From Flavobacteriaceae bacterium (GTDB taxonomy: Bacteria; Bacteroidota; Bacteroidia; Flavobacteriales; Flavobacteriaceae), in contig JAGKWW010000025.1 in the NCBI GenBank assembly GCA_021151665.1, positions 1-42,104 on the forward strand: a DNA stretch of 42,104 nt, given 5' to 3'. Positions 35,714 through 41,053 of the stretch are shown here, piece after piece. A program made the translations under genes and the position numbers. How positions within the stretch are numbered: position 1 is the first letter of the stretch; each line of letters starts with the position of its first letter. The notes beneath the pieces were generated by a model, which saw only the letters and a program-made list of their open reading frames with translations, had not been told where the DNA came from and searched no databases.

Positions 35714-36757
35714 ATGGCACATAATTTAAATTTCAACAAAGAGACAGGGCAGCACGCCTTTATGAGCGTAAAGCAGCCCGCATGGCATGGGCTTGGACAA
35801 ATTGTAGAGAACTACCCGACAAGCCGTGAAGCAATAGCCTTTGCAGGTTTGGATTACGAGGTAGCCAAAGCCCCGATTTTTGCAAAGTGTACGGGCGATT
35901 TTGACAGTTACCCAGTACCCGACCAATACGCCACCCTTCGCACAGACACCAAATCCGTTTTTGGCGTTGTTGGCAAAGACTACCAAATTGTACAGAATGC
36001 CGATGCGTTCGCCTTTTTCGATGCTATTGTAGGCGGTGGCGAGGGCATACTGTATGAAACAGCAGGCGCACTCGGCAACGGGGAACGCATATTTATTACG
36101 GCAAAGCTGCCCGGCTACATCCGTGTAGGCAAGGGGGACGATATAACACAGAAATATATTTTCCTGACAACCTCCCACGATGGCAGCGGGTCAATTACCG
36201 CAGCCTTTACCCCAGTAAGGGTTGTTTGCTCGAATACATTAAATGCAGCAATGAAAACCGCTACCAACGTGATACGCATACGCCATACCGCAGGGGCTAA
36301 AGAACGTTTGGAGCAAGCGCACAAAGTAATGGGTGTTGCCGATACTCTTTCATTACAATTAGAGGGCATTTTTAACCAATGGGCTAACGTGCGCATCGAA
36401 GATAAACAGGTAAAGCAGCTCATACAGCTGGCACTATGCCCCAACAAAGAAACCTACAACCTTTTAAAGAAAGGGGCTACCGAGGAACTTTCAACGATGT
36501 ACAAAAATGCCTGTGATGCTGCCTTTGAATACGCTATGGCAGACGATACCCAACAAACAGAAACCACTAAGGGGACTTTGTTTGGTGCGTATAATTGTAT
36601 TACGGGCTACTACCAAAATGTGCGCAACTTCAAGACAGATGAGGATAAATTAAAAAGCATCTGCCTTGGCGGTACGGCACAGGCACGGGGGCAAAAAGCC
36701 TTTGACCTGTGCGGGGATTTTGCTAAAAGCGGGGCAGCTGCCCTGCAATTTAATTAG
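35714..36757 (+). CDS. DUF932 domain-containing plasmid/phage-like protein
   Basis: A 347-residue cytosolic protein of the DUF932 family (TIGR03299 type). Typical blocks are 'KQPAWHGLGQIVENYPTSREA', 'YATLRTDTKSVFGVVGKDYQIVQN', 'SHDGSGSITAAFTPVRVVCSNTL' and 'IRHTAGAKERLEQA'. The family is frequent in plasmids, phages and integrative elements and has no established biochemical role. Here it is a single-gene unit with a strong terminator, divergent from the mobilization operon. Confidence 0.9.
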   Translation: MAHNLNFNKETGQHAFMSVKQPAWHGLGQIVENYPTSREAIAFAGLDYEVAKAPIFAKCTGDFDSYPVPDQYATLRTDTKSVFGVVGKDYQIVQNADAFAFFDAIVGGGEGILYETAGALGNGERIFITAKLPGYIRVGKGDDITQKYIFLTTSHDGSGSITAAFTPVRVVCSNTLNAAMKTATNVIRIRHTAGAKERLEQAHKVMGVADTLSLQLEGIFNQWANVRIEDKQVKQLIQLALCPNKETYNLLKKGATEELSTMYKNACDAAFEYAMADDTQQTETTKGTLFGAYNCITGYYQNVRNFKTDEDKLKSICLGGTAQARGQKAFDLCGDFAKSGAAALQFN

Positions 36758-36768
36758 GGCTAATGACA

Positions 36769-36796
36769 CAGCCCCGATTTTCGGGGCTGCTTTTTT
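36769..36796 (+). terminator. Rho-independent terminator after DUF932 gene
   Basis: CAGCCCCGA and TCGGGGCTG form a perfect 9-bp stem with a TTT loop, followed by C and six T residues. Confidence 0.93.
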
Positions 36797-36992
36797 GTAC
36801 GTACCTACACAACTATTTATATAGGTACGTGGGTATATATTTACCTATGTAGATACATAAGTAGTTAGGTATGTGTAGTAATACACAGGTATCTGGGTAA
36901 CTACGTATTTACGTAAATACGTGTGTACGTACCTACATATACACATACCTGCTTAGGTACTTATCTACATACATATTTAGCTAAATATGTAT
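36797..36992. repeat. 196-bp tract with a pyrimidine-purine (mostly TA) step every 4 bp
   Basis: Starting at the first base after the terminator T run, the sequence divides into 49 consecutive tetramers. In 40 the central two bases are TA (NTAN). In 8 of the other 9 they are CA or TG. Only the unit at 36877-36880 (AGTA) breaks the rule. The outer two bases of each unit vary freely, so this is not a simple tandem repeat. It includes a perfect 20-bp palindrome (36903-36922), a perfect 24-bp palindrome (36969-36992, half-site ATACATATTTAG), and a 14-bp direct repeat TGTACGTACCTACA at 36796-36809 and 36924-36937, exactly 32 units apart. The phase ends at 36992. There is no open reading frame. I know of no named element with this structure. 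Confidence 0.85.
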
Positions 36993-37163
36993 AGCTAGTA
37001 TAATAGCATTGTTTTGATTCCCTGTAAGCTGCCACGGATTATAAAAGATGTTTGATCAATGAATTTTCGGGCAGGCAGCCATCAGGGCTGCCGACCAATA
37101 TTGGTTCTTGGTAGTATATATTCTTGTTTTACCTTATTACAACATTGTTTTACATTTGACTTG

Positions 37164-37490
37164 CAAAACGCACACTTTAAAAAGAAACCTTTTGGTAAAA
37201 TTGGAAGAAAGTAATATGCCCGCTTTACCGCTTTTATACTTTTAAAACCCTATAGTTTTATTACAAATAAACAAACAACCGAGTTTGTTATCTAACCGGT
37301 AGGCTTACTTTATTTATATCAGTAAAATAAAGCAAACAAAGATTTACTGAATTACTGCCGGGCAGCCTTACAGGGCTGCCATCAACGGGTAAACTTGATT
37401 AGTTTATTGAATTTATTACCCATTTTTCCTTATGGAAAAAATGATTTGTTCCGGGCAAAAGAAAAAGGGCATGAAGCCCTTTTCAATTTT
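37164..37490 (+). ncRNA. Candidate non-coding RNA
   Basis: TACATTTG (37151-37158) matches the flavobacterial -7 box, with a TTG 24 bp further upstream. A transcript starting near 37164 would pass the TCAGTAAA dyad and the GGCAGCC hairpin. It would end at the AAAAGGGC/GCCCTTTT hairpin (37463-37483) followed by CAATTTT. No coding frame lies inside. The 3' hairpin has a better T tract on the minus strand, so direction is uncertain. This is inference from signals only. Confidence 0.3.
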
Positions 37491-37502
37491 AAAACCATTT
37501 CT

Positions 37503-37525
37503 AAAAATGTTGCCGCGTAGCAACA
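37503..37525 (-). terminator. Terminator of the HEPN-gene operon
   Basis: On the minus strand TGTTGC-TACGCG-GCAACA is followed by TTTTT. It lies about 155 bp after the stop of the 116-residue gene. Confidence 0.65.
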
Positions 37526-37578
37526 GCAAGTTGTGTTTTAAGCTGCTTGAAATCCTTCAGCAGCTTAAAACAACTTGC
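37526..37578. repeat. Long imperfect inverted repeat
   Basis: The arms at 37526-37546 and 37560-37578 pair over about 18 bp (GTTTTAAGCTGC/GCAGCTTAAAAC core, GCAAGTT/AACTTGC outer). A 2-nt bulge interrupts the left arm, and TGAA/TTCA extends the stem into the loop. It lies between the 116-residue gene and its terminator, so in minus-strand RNA it would form a strong 3' UTR structure. Confidence 0.7.
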
Positions 37579-37680
37579 CCTTGCGCAGGGGGCTAAAAAA
37601 TCTCCAGAGTCGATTTTCATGTGAGTCGCCAAACTTTTACTTTTATTTATTGGTTTATTTTTTATTACAGAAAACACCTT

Positions 37681-38031
37681 CTAGCTTTTGCTGTTTTTTA
37701 GTTCCTCCAGTTTCAAATAGAGTCGATGGCAGTTATCCAAAACCTCAGATTCATTCAAGGGTAACAGTTGGGATGCTATCCTCAAAACGCTTATCACATG
37801 GTAACCTGGCTCTGCGATCTCCCCTGAATTTGTATCGCCATCGTGATACAGTGCGTGCATGGAAATTTTCATCAGGTCTGAAACCGTGTACATTAAATCA
37901 CTGTCACTGTCAAAATGCAGCCGGGCTTCAAAGCTATCATCACCTGTATCCTCTGCTAATGTGGTAAACATCCACATTCTGGTCTCTGCGTTCACGAACT
38001 TTTTTATCGCTTTTTTTCTTTCCTTTTTCAT
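37681..38031 (-). CDS. Hypothetical protein, stand-alone copy of the HEPN protein's C-terminal domain
   Basis: A 116-residue protein with a lysine-rich start. Residues about 18-112 clearly resemble residues 305-393 of the 393-residue protein encoded just upstream. Shared positions include MFT near the start, then 'DLMKISMHALYHDGDTNSG' against 'DLIEISLHTLYNADSENSG'. 'PGYHVISVLRIASQLLP' also matches 'PHYHLVSVLELIKKLLP'. I do not recognize the domain. Its two histidines (59 and 78) are conserved in both copies. The two genes are 48 bp apart, in the same direction, and probably an operon ending at 37503. Confidence 0.75.
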   Translation of the reverse strand: MKKERKKAIKKFVNAETRMWMFTTLAEDTGDDSFEARLHFDSDSDLMYTVSDLMKISMHALYHDGDTNSGEIAEPGYHVISVLRIASQLLPLNESEVLDNCHRLYLKLEELKNSKS

Positions 38032-38079
38032 ATCGCCACATCAATTGATAGTTCTTCAGCACTTCATTTATATTGATAT

Positions 38080-39261
38080 TTACTGGTTTAAATCCTTTAC
38101 AGCATTAAGGTAATCATTTAGCTCTGTAAGTGTCTGGCCAGTGTCACCTGGTAGTAATTTCTTAATAAGTTCTAGTACACTTACGAGGTGATAATGGGGA
38201 TTTCTGACAAAGCCACTGTTCTCAGAGTCGGCATTATAAAGCGTATGCAATGAAATTTCTATTAAGTCTTCAATAACCACAAACAGGTCAAAGTAGCTGC
38301 TAAACTTAAGATTACATACATAACCCTCTGTATCGGTGAACATATATTTGGGTAATTTTGGCTGCGGAGGGGTTTCCTGTGCGCCTTCATCATTTACTGT
38401 GTCTTCCAATTCGTGTTTATCCTCCCTCGCCGGAGTAGTCTGGTCGGTCTCTATTTTTTCATAGCATCTTGCCACAGCTTCTATGAATAACCGTTCTGTT
38501 TCCTTGCGCAGGGATTGTGTCTTAAACAACAATTTTTCAATATCTGCACGGGAAATATCAAGATGGTTCTTGTGCCTGAATGCCAGGTATACGGAATGAA
38601 GCAGTTCTAAGAGGCGAACATCTTCTTCGTGTTCTGTATCAAATAAGGCTGCAATGCTTGACGCATATCCGGTAAGTGCAGTTTGGTGTTCCAAAATATC
38701 TTTTGCAAAAATCTGTTTCCCCACAATAAATTCTTCTGCAATTTTGAACAGCTGTTCCATCATTTGATGTAATGCATACGCCGCATCCACATATTTCTCA
38801 TCCTTCAGGCTTTTAGGGAAGGTGGTATACCTGCCATCTACTTTGCCCATTGCCCTTTTAAATTGTTTCTTGGCACGTGGTATTAAAACAGAAGGCTGTT
38901 CGCTCTCAGGGTGGAAATTAGTTTTAGTTTCGGTATTGGTATAAGCCAACTGGCCTAAAACACAGTGCTCAATAAAATAAAGATTGCCCTTGCGTATAGC
39001 GTCAGCCGCATAATCACCCGAAAACACATTATAGGTAATCGAGAGATAGTCTTCAAATACCTGGTTGAGTGGCTCCAGCAGGTCATTGTCAATACGTGTA
39101 AAGGTGGTATCTACAAACAATGTAAATCTCGTCTCCGGTGCTGTATTGGCGACAGAGATATAAATATCTTGCATTGGGGCAACCTTTACTACCTTTTCGG
39201 TTAATTCTTTGAGAATTCCTGCTGAAGGATTGCTTTGCTTAATTTGAATGGAATCGTTCAT
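38080..39261 (-). CDS. NTase-like/HEPN protein with extra C-terminal domain
   Basis: A 393-residue protein. Residues about 30-115 look like a degenerate nucleotidyltransferase-type fold of the sort fused to HEPN in Bacteroidota; the catalytic GS and DxD motifs are absent. Residues about 128-265 form a HEPN-type helical bundle ('DAAYALHQMMEQLFKIAEEF', 'DILEHQTALTGYAS', then 'SVYLAFRHKNHLDIS'). The Arg229..His233 cluster sits where HEPN ribonucleases carry R-x(4-6)-H. An acidic linker (270-303) leads to a C-terminal domain (305-393) that is repeated as the downstream 116-residue protein. Possible roles are RNA cleavage in toxin-antitoxin or defence; this is inference. Confidence 0.72.
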   Translation of the reverse strand: MNDSIQIKQSNPSAGILKELTEKVVKVAPMQDIYISVANTAPETRFTLFVDTTFTRIDNDLLEPLNQVFEDYLSITYNVFSGDYAADAIRKGNLYFIEHCVLGQLAYTNTETKTNFHPESEQPSVLIPRAKKQFKRAMGKVDGRYTTFPKSLKDEKYVDAAYALHQMMEQLFKIAEEFIVGKQIFAKDILEHQTALTGYASSIAALFDTEHEEDVRLLELLHSVYLAFRHKNHLDISRADIEKLLFKTQSLRKETERLFIEAVARCYEKIETDQTTPAREDKHELEDTVNDEGAQETPPQPKLPKYMFTDTEGYVCNLKFSSYFDLFVVIEDLIEISLHTLYNADSENSGFVRNPHYHLVSVLELIKKLLPGDTGQTLTELNDYLNAVKDLNQ

Positions 39262-39278
39262 AATCTTACGTTTTAAGG

Positions 39279-39401
39279 TGGTACATCATTGAAAAATTGT
39301 ATTTTTGTTATGAAGCACAAGTAAAACATTGCTTATCCTGTACCAAATCAATTTCCGATGTATGGTACATGGTTTTCAATGTATTTTACGGTGTGGTACT
39401 T
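39279..39401. promoter_or_regulatory. Array of GGTACA-type operator half-sites between divergent genes
   Basis: TGGTACAT occurs at 39279-39286 and 39363-39370, its reverse TGTACCA at 39339-39345, and TGGTACTT at 39394-39401. The last two plus-strand copies are followed by TTTTCAAT at similar distance (31-bp repeat). They lie between the HEPN gene and the XRE gene, so the XRE protein may bind them and control both directions (inference). Confidence 0.55.
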
Positions 39402-39415
39402 TATTTTCAATTTTA

Positions 39416-39423
39416 TACCTTTG
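39416..39423 (+). promoter_or_regulatory. -7 box of the XRE gene
   Basis: TACCTTTG matches TAnnTTTG and ends 3 bp before the ATG at 39427, so the mRNA would be leaderless or start just at the ATG. The adjacent TGGTACTT element lies in the -33 region, where bound repressor would block transcription. Confidence 0.5.
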
Positions 39424-39426
39424 ATT

Positions 39427-39807
39427 ATGAACACGACAAAACCAAACCATATAGGGCGTAAAATCAGCCGCATCCGCGAACTTCGTAATATGAAGCAGGA
39501 AGCACTTGCCCAGGCAATGGGTACGAACCAGCAGGCTATTTCTATTCTGGAGAACAGTGAAGTAGTTGAAGATGAAAAACTTGTTGAGGTAGCAAAAGCG
39601 CTTGGTGTGACTGTGGAGGCGATTAAGAATTTTTCTGAGGAAGGGGTAATAAATTATTTTAATAATATTTATGATCATGGTGCTTTTAACAAACATTACC
39701 ATGATTGCACATTTAATCCCTTAGACAAAGTTGTTGAACTTTATGAGCGTTTGGTTCAGGCTGAAAAAGATAAAGTAGCTTACTTGGAAAAGCTTTTAAA
39801 TAAATAG
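39427..39807 (+). CDS. XRE-family HTH transcriptional regulator
   Basis: A 126-residue protein. The helix-turn-helix spans residues about 10-62 ('IGRKISRIRELRNMKQEALAQ', then 'MGTNQQAISILENSE'). The second half has a short coiled segment ending 'VVELYERLVQAEKDKVAYLEKLL', probably for dimerization. The open frame extends upstream to 39358, but a promoter and operator elements occupy that part and the extension is hydrophobic without family similarity. It is divergent from the HEPN operon and likely autoregulated. Confidence 0.85.
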   Translation: MNTTKPNHIGRKISRIRELRNMKQEALAQAMGTNQQAISILENSEVVEDEKLVEVAKALGVTVEAIKNFSEEGVINYFNNIYDHGAFNKHYHDCTFNPLDKVVELYERLVQAEKDKVAYLEKLLNK

Positions 39808-39834
39808 TAAACTCGTTTTACTGTTACTGATGGG

Positions 39835-39860
39835 AGACCGCCGAAAGGTGGTCTTTTTTT
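39835..39860 (+). terminator. Rho-independent terminator after XRE gene
   Basis: AGACCGCC and GGTGGTCT form a stem (one G-T pair) with a GAAA tetraloop, followed by a run of T. Confidence 0.88.
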
Positions 39861-39986
39861 GGACATAATCTCTAAGCAACTAATTCAAAAAGGTTTCTGT
39901 ATAAGGTTAAAAATTGTACTCTTCTAATCAAAGTAACTTTAATAATTGAACTAGATTTACATATTCTAAATAATCTCAATCCTCTT

Positions 39987-40994
39987 ATGTTTAACACAAA
40001 GAATCAACTGATTAGATACAATAAACTAGATCGTTGTTTTCAAAACTACGGCAAAGAATATACTATAGATGAATTATTAGCAGCAGTAAATGACGCGATT
40101 ATTGAATATGATCCAAGAAGTGAAGGAATTCAAATAAGGACTTTAAGAAAAGATATAAGATTCATGAAAAGCGAATCGGGTTATAATGCGCCGATTGAAG
40201 CTATAAAAGCTTCCAATGGAAACTTTTATTATCGTTACACAGATAAATCCTTTTCAATTAATAATAGTCCATTAAATGATACAGAAGCGGAACAGTTGAA
40301 AAATGCCATTTCTATATTAAATCGTTTTGAAGGTAGTCCAGAGTTTGAATGGGTTAATCAACTAGCTCCGTTGTTGAATGACAAATTTGGTTTAAAAAAC
40401 CAAGATAAAAAAGTAATGTCATTGGAATCTAATATAGACTATAAAGGTTACGATTATATTACATCATTGTTCAATGCCATAATCAACAAAACTGTTCTAA
40501 AAATAAATTATGAACCATTCGGAAAAGAATCTTACCATATAATTTTTCATCCATACTTTCTTAAACAATATAACAATCGTTGGTTTGTTTTTGGTTACAA
40601 TGAGTTCAATCAAAATCCAAAATGGAATTTAGCTTTAGATAGGATCAAAGTTATTGAAAACACAAAAGGGAAGTATAGAGGAGACGACACTGACTGGCAA
40701 GATTTCTTTGATGAAATTATTGGAGTTTCAAAAGAGCCAAATAGAGAACCTGAAGAAATTAAATTAGTTTTTAGTAAAGAGCAAGCTCCTTACATTCAAA
40801 CCAAGCCTTTACACTGGTCTCAAAAAAGTAAAGTATTAGAAGATGGTAAACTTGAAGTAAGAATAAATGTGATCATAAATTACGAATTAGAAACTCGTAT
40901 TTTGTCTTTTGGTGAAAAGGTGAAAGTTATAGGACCAGAAAATTTAGTTACTTCAATTTTAGAAAGGATTAAACAACAAATTAAAAATTATTAA
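39987..40994 (+). CDS. WYL-domain transcriptional regulator
   Basis: A 335-residue protein. It has a winged-helix N-terminal region (1-75; 'IDELLAAVNDAIIEYDP', 'IQIRTLRKDIRFMKSESG'). The WYL domain spans about 165-230 ('VLKINYEPFGKESYHIIFHP', 'NNRWFVFGYNE', 'LALDRIKVIE'), and a C-terminal WCX-like part lies at about 255-330 ('PLHWSQKSKVLEDGKLEVRI'). WYL proteins of this length repress or activate phage-defence operons such as BREX and CBASS in many bacteria, sensing nucleic acid or nucleotide ligands. Base composition is much more AT-rich than the chromosomal part, a sign of transfer. The methylase gene follows after 59 bp. Confidence 0.9.
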   Translation: MFNTKNQLIRYNKLDRCFQNYGKEYTIDELLAAVNDAIIEYDPRSEGIQIRTLRKDIRFMKSESGYNAPIEAIKASNGNFYYRYTDKSFSINNSPLNDTEAEQLKNAISILNRFEGSPEFEWVNQLAPLLNDKFGLKNQDKKVMSLESNIDYKGYDYITSLFNAIINKTVLKINYEPFGKESYHIIFHPYFLKQYNNRWFVFGYNEFNQNPKWNLALDRIKVIENTKGKYRGDDTDWQDFFDEIIGVSKEPNREPEEIKLVFSKEQAPYIQTKPLHWSQKSKVLEDGKLEVRINVIINYELETRILSFGEKVKVIGPENLVTSILERIKQQIKNY

Positions 40995-40999
40995 TACTA

Positions 41000-41033
41000 T
41001 GCATTAATAATGCACAATACAAATATAGATTTG
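41000..41033 (+). promoter_or_regulatory. Palindromic operator and promoter of the methylase gene
   Basis: TGCATTAATAATGCA is a perfect 15-bp palindrome (7-bp arms, one central base) at 41000-41014. TAGATTTG (41026-41033) matches the -7 box, with no TTG at the -33 position. The palindrome occupies the -33 region, so a protein bound there, most plausibly the WYL regulator, would control transcription. This gives the methylase its own promoter, 21 bp before its ATG. Confidence 0.55.
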
Positions 41034-41053
41034 CAGAGAAGTTTAAAATCACC

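Larger units (their letters stand above)
36993..37680. other. Gene-free, hairpin-rich region
   Basis: No supportable protein gene. Two hairpins share the stem GGCAGCC/GGCTGCC (37074-37092 and 37361-37380). TCAGTAAA/TTTACTGA form a dyad at 37319-37350. There is a terminator-like AAAAGGGC-ATGAA-GCCCTTTT at 37463-37483. A long hairpin lies at 37526-37578 and a minus-strand terminator at 37503-37525. A plus-strand frame at 37575-37967 is opposite the 116-residue minus-strand gene and is not convincing. Confidence 0.6.

Noticed and set aside
35397..35724. Two overlapping plus-strand frames of 81 and 87 codons
   Set aside because: They overlap each other in different frames, lie in a hairpin-rich non-coding gap and show no domain; hydrophobic stretches come from T-rich DNA.
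36797..36992. Phased tract as CRISPR array, VNTR or attC-like array
   Set aside because: There are no repeated units with spacers and no constant repeat sequence; only the 4-bp phase is conserved.
30762..37027. ATTCCCTGTAA present at 30762-30772 and 37017-37027 as possible att or repeat pair
   Set aside because: An 11-bp match is expected several times by chance in 12 kb, and the flanks do not match.
37575..37967. 130-codon plus-strand frame
   Set aside because: It is opposite the 116-residue minus-strand gene, which has a clear paralog in the neighbouring protein; the plus frame shows no family features.
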